Shown here piece after piece: positions 1 to 7,061 of a stretch of DNA of 17,357 nt. A model generated the notes under the pieces. The model was not told the origin of the DNA. It was given only the letters and a program-made list of their open reading frames with translations, and made no database searches. A program made the translations under genes and the position numbers. The stretch's first letter is position 1; each line of letters opens with the position of its first letter. Source of the DNA: Bacillota bacterium (GTDB taxonomy: Bacteria; Bacillota; Clostridia; Lachnospirales; Lachnospiraceae). The stretch is taken from assembly GCA_017861355.1 (NCBI GenBank), contig JAGFXQ010000039.1:1-17357 (forward strand), in the 5' to 3' direction.

Positions 1-96
1 GAATCCGAACGCAAGACCTACTTCGACTTCATGGAGAAGCTTTCCTTCGATGTGAAGATTGATGAGGACGGCTTTGTAACAGAGGACGGCAAATAA
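1..96 (+). CDS. 3' end of an unidentified gene (partial)
   Basis: Frame 1 is open from the window edge to a TAA at 94-96 and gives 31 residues ending in DEDGFVTEDGK. The tail is acidic, with no membrane segment or recognisable motif. A strong intrinsic terminator begins 23 bases after the stop, which supports this as the real end of a rightward transcription unit. I cannot name the protein from so short a tail. Confidence 0.6.
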   Translation, partial: ESERKTYFDFMEKLSFDVKIDEDGFVTEDGK

Positions 97-118
97 ATTA
101 CGCATAGGAATGTTAATC

Positions 119-159
119 GGGTTGTTGCAAAATGTACACTGCAACAACCCTTTCTTTTT
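119..159 (+). terminator. Intrinsic terminator after the partial gene
   Basis: A perfect 10-bp stem, GGGTTGTTGC (119-128) with GCAACAACCC (141-150), closes a 12-base loop and is followed by a T-rich tract (TTTCTTTTT). The shape is canonical for Rho-independent termination on the plus strand. There is no comparable T-run in the leftward direction, so it is probably not the terminator of the DUF1934 gene. Confidence 0.88.
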
Positions 160-198
160 GGTATATGTGTAGATATAAATTTAAAAATCATTTTAAAA

Positions 199-615
199 TT
201 ATAGACTATTGATCCGAATGATCGTCCTGTGCTCCGCAATAAGATCACCATTGGAATACAGCGTGTATTCTAGCTTCACTTCAATCAATTTCTCCGTTTC
301 TATCACTTCAAGCTGGTTCGTTTTTACCTCGAAGAAAAGATTTCCGTATGGTGTCTGATAGATAATTTCGGTGCTATGATTAAGATCAAAATTCATCTGA
401 GAATCAGATGCACCCTTCTTCGTCATCTCGACCTGAGAGGGCGTTATCTTAATCCTATTCTTAATCGTGCCCTGTCCGTCTTCGGTTGGTTCCTCATACT
501 GGATGTAATGTTTGTCATTTTGCAGATGATAAGTACCGGAGGCTGTCATGATAATCGGCTCTTCTTCTGTTCCTATTTGAACACCATCTATTATAATTGA
601 TACTTCCTTTGTCAT
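199..615 (-). CDS. DUF1934 (YwiB-like) small beta-barrel protein
   Basis: This 138-residue protein has the length and pattern of the DUF1934 family (B. subtilis YwiB), which are cytosolic, calycin/lipocalin-like beta-barrels of unknown function. Visible features are an N-terminal strand (VSIIIDGVQ), a GTYH turn, an IQYEEP segment and alternating strands ending in EYTLYSNGDLIAEH. There is no signal peptide or membrane segment. The ATG at 615 is preceded by GGAGG with a short spacer, which supports this start. It is transcribed divergently from spoIIR, with about 160 bp between them. Family assignment is by resemblance; no function should be inferred. Confidence 0.75.
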   Translation of the reverse strand: MTKEVSIIIDGVQIGTEEEPIIMTASGTYHLQNDKHYIQYEEPTEDGQGTIKNRIKITPSQVEMTKKGASDSQMNFDLNHSTEIIYQTPYGNLFFEVKTNQLEVIETEKLIEVKLEYTLYSNGDLIAEHRTIIRINSL

Positions 616-715
616 ACTTCCTCCACAAATCGTTTTATTATACTTTTTATTTTAATGTCTATTTATTGTACTACCTGAGAGTGATAAGTTCAAGCCTCTT
701 TCCCCCTGATCGATT

Positions 716-744
716 GTATAAATCCTCCTGTTGTGGCAAGACTT
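716..744 (+). promoter_or_regulatory. Candidate sigma-F promoter of spoIIR
   Basis: GTATA at 716-720 fits the sigma-F -35 consensus GYWTA. GGCAAGACTT at 735-744 fits the -10 pattern GGNNANAHTR in all but the last base. The spacer is 14 bp; 15 is usual. It lies about 30 bp upstream of the spoIIR start codon, with the GGAGG site at 765-769 between. In Bacillus, spoIIR is a known forespore sigma-F target, so site and gene agree. Consensus matching was by eye. Confidence 0.5.
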
Positions 745-774
745 CAGTTAGAATAAATCTATCTGGAGGCAATT

Positions 775-1530
775 ATGATACATATTAATAAAAAACAGAA
801 TAACGAAATCACAACACAAATATCGCATATGGATGCCCCGGCAGTGAATACATCGAAGCGTTCCATTCTCACTTACTTACATAAGCTTCAACGAAGTAAT
901 CGTTTCAATGTAATTCTGTTACTCCTCCTTCTCCTATTCTCGGGTCTTGCTACTTTCCTGATCAAGGCAAATGCCAGGGCCGACACCTCCATTCAGGAGG
1001 GTATCGCACAAAAGGTCCTTCGTTTTCATGTGATTGCGAACAGTGATACTGAGGAAGACCAGCAACTCAAGCTGAAGGTAAAGGATGCCTTAGTGAAGAG
1101 TCTCGCTCCACAGCTGGAAAAGCTGAATGATATTACTATGGTCCGGGCAACGGTAATGAATCGCATGACAGAGATCGAACAGACTGCAAATACCATCATA
1201 CAGCAACAGGGCTATTCTTATCCGGTTGCCGTCACATTAGAGAAATGTTACTTTCCGCTCAAGGTATATGGCGCATACACTTTCCCCCCGGGTTACTATG
1301 AAGCCCTTCGAGTAAAAATCGGGAATGCAGCGGGCAAGAATTGGTGGTGTGTTATGTTTCCTCCTCTATGCTTCGTTGATGAGACCTATAGTATCGTTGA
1401 TGAGAACTCCAAAGAAAAGCTGATGAGCCTCTTAAGTGACGAGGAATACGACGAGATCGTCAGCGGCAAGACTCCTGTGAAAATTAAATTCAAGCTAGTA
1501 GAGAAGATTAAGGATCTCCTATCACAATAA
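775..1530 (+). CDS. spoIIR: Stage II sporulation protein R
   Basis: SpoIIR is made in the forespore under sigma-F and exported to the intermembrane space. There it signals through SpoIIGA to trigger pro-sigma-E processing in the mother cell. The 251-residue protein has a cytosolic N-terminus, a hydrophobic signal or membrane segment at about 45-63, then the conserved exported domain. Family signatures are RFHVIANSD (83-91), a D-Q-x-L-K-x-K-V-x-D segment (95-104) and the block around GKNWWCVMFPPLCFVD (187-202). The N-terminal cytosolic stretch of about 44 residues looks somewhat long, but the ATG at 775 has GGAGG (765-769) five bases upstream, so I keep it. A sigma-F-like promoter precedes it and ispE follows after 60 bp. 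Confidence 0.95.
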   Translation: MIHINKKQNNEITTQISHMDAPAVNTSKRSILTYLHKLQRSNRFNVILLLLLLLFSGLATFLIKANARADTSIQEGIAQKVLRFHVIANSDTEEDQQLKLKVKDALVKSLAPQLEKLNDITMVRATVMNRMTEIEQTANTIIQQQGYSYPVAVTLEKCYFPLKVYGAYTFPPGYYEALRVKIGNAAGKNWWCVMFPPLCFVDETYSIVDENSKEKLMSLLSDEEYDEIVSGKTPVKIKFKLVEKIKDLLSQ

Positions 1531-1590
1531 TTGTATCCGGTCTCCTGATGTGATAAAATACTTATAATCACGAAAATTACGGAGGAAGCC

Positions 1591-2475
1591 ATGAATACTG
1601 TTACGGTGAAAGCCTATGCTAAAATAAATTTGGGCCTGGATGTGTTAAGAAAACGTGCGGATGGATATCATGATGTCTGTATGATTATGCAATCCTTGGA
1701 GCTGCATGATAAAGTTACAATTCATAAGAAGAAGGATGAGGGGATCGTAGTTCGGACTAATCTATCCTATCTTCCCTGCAATCAAGACAATTTGGTTTAT
1801 AAAGCTGCTGCTCTTTTTATACAGACCCAGGGTATCAAGGACGGACTGTTCCTGGAATTAGAGAAGTATATCCCTGTTGCAGCCGGCCTTGCAGGGGGGA
1901 GCTCTGATGCTGCTGCTACTTTGATCGGACTAAATCAGATGTACCAGACCGGATTGCCCTTAGTTGAATTACAAAAGCTCGGTGTTAAGCTGGGCGCAGA
2001 TGTCCCGTATTGCCTTATGCTGGGTACCGCCTTAAGTGAGGGAATCGGCGAGGTTCTGACCACCCTCCCATCCATGCCAGCCTGTACAATATTATTGGTG
2101 AAGCCGGATATCAGTGTCTCCACCAAATATGTCTATGAGAATCTAAAGCTGAATGAGTCATCCCTTCATCCGGATATTGATTCTATGAAGAAGGCACTGT
2201 CAAATAGAGATCTCTATACCTTAACAAAGACGATGGATAATATTCTTCAGAGCGTAACTGTCAAGGATTATCCTATCATATCAGACATCAAGGATAAGAT
2301 GAAGGAGCTCGGTGCATTAACCTCTCTGATGAGCGGAAGTGGTCCTACGGTATTTGGTATTTACCAGAATAGGGAATTGGCAAAGAAAGCCCTGAACTAC
2401 TTTAGAAAACATCGCAATTACGGTAAGCAGGTAATCTTAACCACCCCTTACTGGCCGATGCAAGAGCACCAATAG
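1591..2475 (+). CDS. ispE: 4-diphosphocytidyl-2-C-methyl-D-erythritol kinase
   Basis: IspE is the GHMP-family kinase of the non-mevalonate (MEP) isoprenoid pathway. It phosphorylates the 2-hydroxyl of CDP-ME with ATP in the cytosol. The 294 residues match family length. Visible are KINLGLDV (11-18) with the likely catalytic lysine K11, the glycine/serine-rich ATP loop PVAAGLAGGSSDAAA (95-109), GADVPYC (135-141) with likely catalytic D137, and the C-terminal MSGSGPTVFG motif (247-256). The ATG follows a GGAGG a few bases upstream. A perfect TATAAT at 1563-1568 could give it its own promoter, though no good -35 accompanies it. Co-transcription with spoIIR is also possible. The stop codon forms part of the apparent target duplication of the palindromic element behind it. 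Confidence 0.96.
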   Translation: MNTVTVKAYAKINLGLDVLRKRADGYHDVCMIMQSLELHDKVTIHKKKDEGIVVRTNLSYLPCNQDNLVYKAAALFIQTQGIKDGLFLELEKYIPVAAGLAGGSSDAAATLIGLNQMYQTGLPLVELQKLGVKLGADVPYCLMLGTALSEGIGEVLTTLPSMPACTILLVKPDISVSTKYVYENLKLNESSLHPDIDSMKKALSNRDLYTLTKTMDNILQSVTVKDYPIISDIKDKMKELGALTSLMSGSGPTVFGIYQNRELAKKALNYFRKHRNYGKQVILTTPYWPMQEHQ

Positions 2476-2476
2476 T

Positions 2477-2661
2477 TGATTCGAGCGTCAAAAGTCGGAT
2501 AAGTGTTTATAAAATGAATGTATGCGCATAGGTATGCATCTGGACTTGCCTTTCCCTCATGCGGAATAAGGCATCCGCAATCGGCCGGTCTGCGCCATCT
2601 GTATACCTATGCGCATACATTCATTTCTCAGCATTTTCATTGACTTTTGGCGCTCGAATCA
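2477..2661. repeat. 185-bp palindromic element, MITE-like, with possible TAGT duplication
   Basis: The two ends are inverted repeats that align without gaps. The outer 20 bp (2477-2496 against 2642-2661) differ at one position. An inner 24 bp (2512-2535 against 2603-2626) is perfect. The 15 bases between them in each arm are largely diverged. The inner arm contains the self-palindrome TATGCGCATA. The centre holds a small hairpin, TGCGGA (2560-2565) with TCCGCA (2574-2579). TAGT occurs immediately before (2473-2476) and after (2662-2665). There is no coding capacity of note. Terminal inverted repeats plus a short flanking duplication are typical of miniature inverted-repeat transposable elements. 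Without copies elsewhere this is inference; a large RNA hairpin is the alternative. Confidence 0.6.
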
Positions 2662-2702
2662 TAGTTGTATGCTCTCAGCCATATAAAGAAAGGTATGAAA
2701 TC

Positions 2703-3968
2703 ATGTCAAAAAAACAATATACCTACCGCAATACCACCTATTCCTGCTATCGTGGGTACATAACACAGGCGATTATTAATAATTTAGCACCCTTATTATT
2801 TATCATATTTCAGACAAATTATGAAATCTCTTATGCCAGACTGGGCCAATTGGTTCTGGCTAATTTTGCAACCCAGTTATTAACGGATGTGTGGGCTTCC
2901 CGATATGCTGATCATTTTGGATACCGCAAATGTATGGTCGCAGCCCATGCGCTCTGCTTTATCGGTCTTGTCGGCCTCGGTGTATTACCCTTCCTTATGC
3001 CATCACCATATCTCGGACTAGTCATTGCTGTTATGCTGTATGCAATAGGTGGCGGTTTATTAGAGGTTATCGTGAGTCCGATTATCGAAGCTCTCCCGAA
3101 TGAGAATAAAGAAGCCTCTATGAGTCTGCTCCATTCCTTTTATTGCTGGGGGCAGATGCTGGTGGTGTTCGTAAGCACCCTTCTATTATGGCTGATTGGC
3201 CGTGATCTGTGGTTCCTGCTTCCGATTCTGTGGGCATTCTTTCCACTCTATAATATGTTCCAGTTTCTACGGGTCCCCTTGCTCCCTCTCGTACATGAAG
3301 GGCATGGAATGAAGCTTAAGGAATTATTTTCATTCCCTATGTTCTATCTCGCAATGCTGCTTATGATTTGTGCCGGTGCCAGTGAACTGACGATGTCCCA
3401 ATGGTCCTCTATCTTTGCAGAGAAAGGTCTCCAAATTCCAAAGCTGTTCGGAGATTTGTTAGGTCCCGGACTTTTTGCCCTTCTCATGGCGATCGGGCGA
3501 ACCATCTATGGATATCTCGGTGATCGGCTGCCAATGAAGCTTTGTTTGTTTGGTAGCAGTATTCTATGCATCGTTAGCTATCTGGTCACTGTATTCAGTC
3601 CTTATCCGATTCTCTCTCTCTTTGCCTGTAGTCTCTGCGGACTATCCGTCAGCCTTATGTGGCCCGGAACCTTCAGTCTGGCATCCGCCGCATTTCCCAG
3701 AGGGGGTACCTTATTGTTCGGCATCCTTGCTGTCTGCGGCGATCTTGGTTGTTCCTTCGGTCCCTGGCTTGCAGGTAAGATCTCGGATTATGTTCAATCA
3801 AGTGGTCGTTCCCTTAGCCTCTGGATGAACAGCTCGCTCGATTACGAGCAGATGGGACTTCGAAGTGGTCTGCTTGCCGCAGCGATCTTCCCTCTTCTCA
3901 TGGCGATCAGCCTCCTAGTATTTCGTCGTCGTAAGACGCGTATGCAAGCCAGGGGAAATACAAAATAA
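2703..3968 (+). CDS. MFS transporter
   Basis: This is a major facilitator superfamily permease of 421 residues with about 12 hydrophobic segments. The loop between helices 2 and 3 carries a motif-A-like sequence (DVWASRYADHFGYRK). The pseudo-repeat in the second half reads GRTIYGYLGDRLP, as expected from the internal duplication of MFS proteins. The tail is basic (RRRKTRMQAR). An in-frame ATG at 2559 would add 48 residues, but it lies inside the palindromic element. The ATG at 2703 has an AAGAAAGG site upstream and begins MSKKQYTYRN, so I choose it. Removing the element would leave this gene about 40 bp behind ispE, suggesting they were once closer. The substrate cannot be read from the sequence. 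Confidence 0.88.
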   Translation: MSKKQYTYRNTTYSCYRGYITQAIINNLAPLLFIIFQTNYEISYARLGQLVLANFATQLLTDVWASRYADHFGYRKCMVAAHALCFIGLVGLGVLPFLMPSPYLGLVIAVMLYAIGGGLLEVIVSPIIEALPNENKEASMSLLHSFYCWGQMLVVFVSTLLLWLIGRDLWFLLPILWAFFPLYNMFQFLRVPLLPLVHEGHGMKLKELFSFPMFYLAMLLMICAGASELTMSQWSSIFAEKGLQIPKLFGDLLGPGLFALLMAIGRTIYGYLGDRLPMKLCLFGSSILCIVSYLVTVFSPYPILSLFACSLCGLSVSLMWPGTFSLASAAFPRGGTLLFGILAVCGDLGCSFGPWLAGKISDYVQSSGRSLSLWMNSSLDYEQMGLRSGLLAAAIFPLLMAISLLVFRRRKTRMQARGNTK

Positions 3969-4031
3969 TAGAATTTACCTCTTATAAGAATAAAGTCTGT
4001 CTGGCAGTGTTTCTATAATCATGTATTTAGA

Positions 4032-4072
4032 AGGGCGTATGTAAAATAGTTAAACTATTTTACATACGCCCT
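4032..4072. repeat. Perfect 19-bp hairpin between convergent genes
   Basis: AGGGCGTATGTAAAATAGT (4032-4050) pairs perfectly with 4054-4072 around a TAA loop. It lies between the rightward MFS gene and the leftward 198-aa gene. No T-run follows on either strand, so it is not a textbook intrinsic terminator. It may act as a processed 3' end or bidirectional barrier, or it may be a dispersed palindromic repeat. Confidence 0.6.
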
Positions 4073-4160
4073 ATTATGATTTCATACCTTTTGATGTCTC
4101 TCTATGTTCGATTATAAAGTTTTTAACCTGCCAAATGCTGATCGACATACCGGCTTCTGC

Positions 4161-4757
4161 TTACTTTGTATCTGTCCCATCACGCCATGCTTCTAATTTA
4201 CTTATGGCTGCATCCATAGTCTGCTTCGATATCTCGGGAAGATCGCCACCCCAAGCCTTCGTCGCTTCATCAAAGCCCTTCTTCACTGCATCGATTAGAT
4301 CGTTCGCTTTCGATTTATCTCCGCCGGAAAGTGCTTTCGCGAAATCAACCATGCGGTCCGAGGTCTGTCCCACACCCCAGTATCCGTCCTCAGCGACATC
4401 CTTCTGAGCCTGTAATCTGGTATCCTCGTCAACCTGTACTTTGCCTTCACGAAGCAAAGAATAGATATCGGTGGAATCATTAAAGGTCTCGCCCTGTGCT
4501 AATAACAGCTTCTGAACCAAGTCTCTTAAACCCTGCGTTCTACGGTCTGCCTCTGCTTTCAAGCGGTCTATTGAAACCTGATCACGGGAATAGATCTTCT
4601 TTGTCTCAGCACTTTGTTCACTTTTCTCATATACCGCGGCTGTTGAATTCTCTGAAGTCTTCGCTTGCTCCGCTTGAGATGAGGAGTTCGTTTTTGTCTT
4701 CGCTACACTTTTGTTCTCATACGTTGAATTAACATTAGATATTCCATTAACACTCAT
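4161..4757 (-). CDS. Hypothetical soluble protein with disordered N-terminus
   Basis: I do not recognise this 198-residue protein. Residues 1 to about 55 are rich in Ser, Thr, Asn, Lys and Glu (MSVNGISNVNSTYENKS) and look disordered. The rest is charged and helical. Its best-marked segment is DGYWGVGQTSDRMVDFAKAL followed by a K/D-rich helix, GFDEATKAWGG, and a final amphipathic helix ending LEAWRDG. There is no cysteine, signal peptide or membrane segment. An upstream ATG at 4766 directly abuts the GGAGG (4771-4767) and leaves no spacer. The ATG at 4757 has a 9-base spacer and is preferred. The N-terminus resembles those of some flagellar-export-associated proteins, but that is only an impression. 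A structured leader and a TATAAT lie upstream. Confidence 0.72.
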   Translation of the reverse strand: MSVNGISNVNSTYENKSVAKTKTNSSSQAEQAKTSENSTAAVYEKSEQSAETKKIYSRDQVSIDRLKAEADRRTQGLRDLVQKLLLAQGETFNDSTDIYSLLREGKVQVDEDTRLQAQKDVAEDGYWGVGQTSDRMVDFAKALSGGDKSKANDLIDAVKKGFDEATKAWGGDLPEISKQTMDAAISKLEAWRDGTDTK

Positions 4758-4765
4758 ATATTTCA

Positions 4766-4798
4766 TCCTCCATGATTGGTTCGGAGGATTTCTCCTCC
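4766..4798 (-). promoter_or_regulatory. Two-state Shine-Dalgarno leader (anti-SD between two GGAGGA copies)
   Basis: Read on the minus strand, GGAGGA (4798-4793), a GAAA loop and TCCTCC (4788-4783) form a 6-bp GNRA-capped hairpin. The same TCCTCC can instead pair with the true ribosome-binding GGAGGA (4771-4766) across an 11-base loop. The two pairings exclude each other, so one frees and the other hides the ribosome site of the 198-aa gene. A further small hairpin, GGTGA/TCACC with a T5 loop (4822-4808), lies just upstream. The complementarity is directly visible; a regulatory role is inference. Confidence 0.45.
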
Positions 4799-4866
4799 TT
4801 GGTTGTCGGTGAAAAAATCACCAGGGTTCCATCTTCTGCCTTCCTTGGCTGTGATATGTATCATTC

Positions 4867-4872
4867 ATTATA
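4867..4872 (-). promoter_or_regulatory. Candidate -10 box for the 198-aa gene
   Basis: A perfect TATAAT occurs on the minus strand here, about 110 bases upstream of the start codon at 4757. The best -35 nearby is TAGACT with a short 15-base spacer, so the promoter is only partly supported. Transcription from here would give a leader of roughly 100 bases that includes the hairpins at 4822-4766. Confidence 0.35.
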
Positions 4873-5161
4873 CAGAATCGTTACTGTAGTCTATATATCG
4901 GTATATTATGACAATTTGTTAATAGTTTCGGTCACAAAGTACAAAAATACTTTAAAACACTTAAATGTTTACAGAAAAATACAATTATCTATTTACATAA
5001 TATGTATATTAGTGTATGATGGATACAACAAATCCATTTTGAATTTGTTCCTGCCAGTTATGTTATCAACATTAACAACCAATAGAGATGCATGCAGGTT
5101 AATGTAAATTATATTCCCCGTACTAATAATATTCATATTATTAGAAACCTAACAGCATGTG
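4873..5161. other. AT-rich intergenic stretch without a supported gene
   Basis: This is strongly AT-rich DNA upstream of the 198-aa gene. The one open frame through it (plus strand, 4772-5107) has low-complexity composition, no ribosome site and no recognisable product. A 9-bp AT-only hairpin, CTAATAATA (5123-5131) with TATTATTAG (5136-5144), lies near the right end. I see no riboswitch or RNA gene signature. Confidence 0.5.
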
Positions 5162-5216
5162 AAAAATGCCTCCACATATCTTTATAAGGCGTCAGCCTGA
5201 TTGTGGGGGCATTTTT
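5162..5216. terminator. Bidirectional intrinsic terminator
   Basis: AAAAATGCCTCCACA (5162-5176) pairs with TGTGGGGGCATTTTT (5202-5216), with one G-T pair. The loop contains a nested AGGC/GCCT hairpin. The A-run on one side and T-run on the other give a stem followed by a U-tract on either strand. In the leftward direction it fits termination behind the SPOCS/LysM gene. Confidence 0.8.
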
Positions 5217-5226
5217 CCGTTTTTAT

Positions 5227-5306
5227 ATCATGAACACAAAGCGTGTTCATGATCTTTCACTCCGCTCGTATACATTCAAGCAAGCTTGATGTATACTCAC
5301 TACGCT
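5227..5306. repeat. Hairpin cluster with flanking direct repeats (REP-like)
   Basis: Two hairpins lie side by side just past the SPOCS/LysM stop. ATCATGAACAC (5227-5237) pairs perfectly with 5243-5253. GTATACAT plus CAAG (5268-5280) pairs with CTTG plus ATGTATAC (5285-5296), with one bulged T. The second hairpin is bracketed by TCACTCCGCT (5257-5266) and TCACTACGCT (5297-5306), which match at 9 of 10 bases in direct orientation. The layout resembles a repetitive extragenic palindrome. Copy number cannot be judged from one window. Confidence 0.5.
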
Positions 5307-5310
5307 TTCA

Positions 5311-6879
5311 TTATATCATACTTGCAACCTTTTTCATGATGATCAGCTTATCGCCTTCTTTGATCCTGTCATCCTCCAGTTCGTTGATCGCCATGATCTG
5401 ATCTACCGTAGTATAATATTTCTTCGCAATATTCCACAGTGTATCATCTCGCTTAACAACATAACCGATAATGCCGGGCATTGCCTGAAGCTTCTCCATA
5501 TCCAAATCATTCACTACAACATCTGTTATGATCTGCTCTGTGATGACGTCAAATACGATTGTATTCAGATTTATCGTTGCCTTAACTTCGATCTCCTCGC
5601 TGTCAAGCATCATAACACTGAGTTGATCGATGCAGGGCTTCACTTCATAATTACTGCCGGGTTTCATTCCCTTCAGTTCAATCACCTGTGAGAACGGAAT
5701 AATACCCTTCATGGAGTTCATCGGTTTTGCATCATCTTCAGAGATATACAGGATATTTACTTCGATGACGCCCTCCACCTGAAGCTCTGTACCGGTAGCG
5801 TTCACATCATCCAGTTTAATATCACCGCTTGCATGGCAGATCTGCAGAATTCTCGGTTGATCATCCGATACACGAATTCGATCTGAGATACGATATTTGC
5901 TATTATTCTTTATCACCAGATTCTCATAATCAGCATTGCGGACGATGGGCGAGATCTCCTTCATCGGACTATAGATATCACAGAGAATCTCCGGCTCACA
6001 GGTCTCATATACCTTAATGCCCAGATCCAGAATAACCTCCATATCGATTGATCTAGGCTCACCGTCAGAATCCGGTTTCACCTCAAGACTCTTACTGACG
6101 ATACTGAAGGTGATATCTTCAATCATTTCTTCGGAGCAACCGTTGCAATCTATGGTGCCGCTAAAGGGGACTTCCGTCTCGAAATATTCCATCGGGTTTT
6201 CTTCATCCTCCGAAGTATAGAGGATAAATACCGGCAGCTCTCCCTTGATTGTAAATTTATCTTCCAGAAGTCTTACTTCAACATTACTGAGTCCTACATC
6301 CTCAAAAAGTACTGTACTGATATTTCCTTTGTTCGTCGGAAGCATAATCTCATCTTTGATACGGAAGGTATCCTTTTTATTAATGGCTACATTGGTTACC
6401 TCAATTTTTTTGTTTATGTACTGCACATCATCTGAGTCTTCCACCATGACTGCTGTCTCTTCATCATAGAGCTCTTCTACAGCCACATATAAGCGAACGA
6501 TAGACCTGACGCTCAGCTTCCTTGAGTTAATCAACCCGGTCGAAAGATCCTCGAGTTCCCATTTTACAATAGGTTCATCATCCGAACAGCCGGTGTCCAT
6601 ATTGATTACTTCATCAAATGGAATCTCACCGGAGATATTATGAATTGGCCGTTGGTCCCCATCACTAAGATACAGAACATTAAAGCGCAGGGCCCCTTTT
6701 ACTAAAAGTTTTCCGTTCATCGCTTTGATGTCATTAATTTTTATTTCGCCCTGCCCAGTTATAATCTGATCAATGTCCGGTTTGACATCAGGGACATTAA
6801 AGTCATCGTCCAATGTAAGCTGCAGGGTGCTCTTACATTTCAATTTATTCATATGAATATTCTTTTTAATCAAATCCAC
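5311..6879 (-). CDS. SPOCS (DUF3794) x3 + LysM protein
   Basis: This 522-residue protein has three SPOCS/DUF3794-type repeats at roughly 38-130, 170-295 and 330-445, and a C-terminal LysM domain (about 471-516: GYVVKRDDTLWNIAKKYYTT). The repeats share a clear pattern, seen in KGALRFNVLYLSD, KGELPVFILYTSE and EGVIEVNILYISE. SPOCS domains are found in spore coat and spore-associated proteins. LysM binds glycans such as peptidoglycan. A spore envelope or cortex-binding role is therefore likely but unproven. There is no signal peptide, consistent with mother-cell coat proteins. The start is GTG at 6879, with AAGGAGGG eight bases upstream; the first ATG (6852) lies too far from that site. veg lies upstream, separated by a terminator. 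Confidence 0.9.
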   Translation of the reverse strand: MDLIKKNIHMNKLKCKSTLQLTLDDDFNVPDVKPDIDQIITGQGEIKINDIKAMNGKLLVKGALRFNVLYLSDGDQRPIHNISGEIPFDEVINMDTGCSDDEPIVKWELEDLSTGLINSRKLSVRSIVRLYVAVEELYDEETAVMVEDSDDVQYINKKIEVTNVAINKKDTFRIKDEIMLPTNKGNISTVLFEDVGLSNVEVRLLEDKFTIKGELPVFILYTSEDEENPMEYFETEVPFSGTIDCNGCSEEMIEDITFSIVSKSLEVKPDSDGEPRSIDMEVILDLGIKVYETCEPEILCDIYSPMKEISPIVRNADYENLVIKNNSKYRISDRIRVSDDQPRILQICHASGDIKLDDVNATGTELQVEGVIEVNILYISEDDAKPMNSMKGIIPFSQVIELKGMKPGSNYEVKPCIDQLSVMMLDSEEIEVKATINLNTIVFDVITEQIITDVVVNDLDMEKLQAMPGIIGYVVKRDDTLWNIAKKYYTTVDQIMAINELEDDRIKEGDKLIIMKKVASMI

Positions 6880-6976
6880 GTTACAATCCCTCCTTAGATT
6901 TGGACATACGATGGAATGCCTCTGTCATATCTTATTCAAGTTGGAAGGGTTTTATGATATTGGATTTTATTAAGCA

Positions 6977-7009
6977 TAAAAAAAGCTAAAACCCTTATGG
7001 TTTTAGCTC
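6977..7009 (-). terminator. Intrinsic terminator of veg
   Basis: On the minus strand a perfect 10-bp stem (AGCTAAAACC at 7008-6999 with GGTTTTAGCT at 6993-6984) has a 5-base loop and runs into a 7-T tract. It lies about 55 bases past the veg stop. It should make veg largely monocistronic and separate it from the SPOCS/LysM gene. Confidence 0.9.
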
Positions 7010-7061
7010 CGTTCATTCAAATAGTCGGCACTCTGATGTACTCCCCATTATAGATCGTATC

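Noticed and set aside
376..788. Plus-strand open frames at 376-600 and 597-788
   Set aside because: The first is antisense to the DUF1934 gene. The second covers the spoIIR promoter, has no ribosome site and overlaps the spoIIR start.
2559..2702. N-terminal extension of the MFS transporter from the ATG at 2559
   Set aside because: It lies inside the palindromic element, has no good ribosome site, and adds a stretch unlike the family. ATG 2703 has a site and normal N-terminus.
4758..4872. Cyclic di-GMP or other known riboswitch in the leader of the 198-aa gene
   Set aside because: I looked for known conserved cores and found none; only simple hairpins are visible.
4772..5107. 111-codon plus-strand open frame
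   Set aside because: No ribosome site, no recognisable domain, AT-driven composition, and it covers the leader and promoter of the opposite gene.
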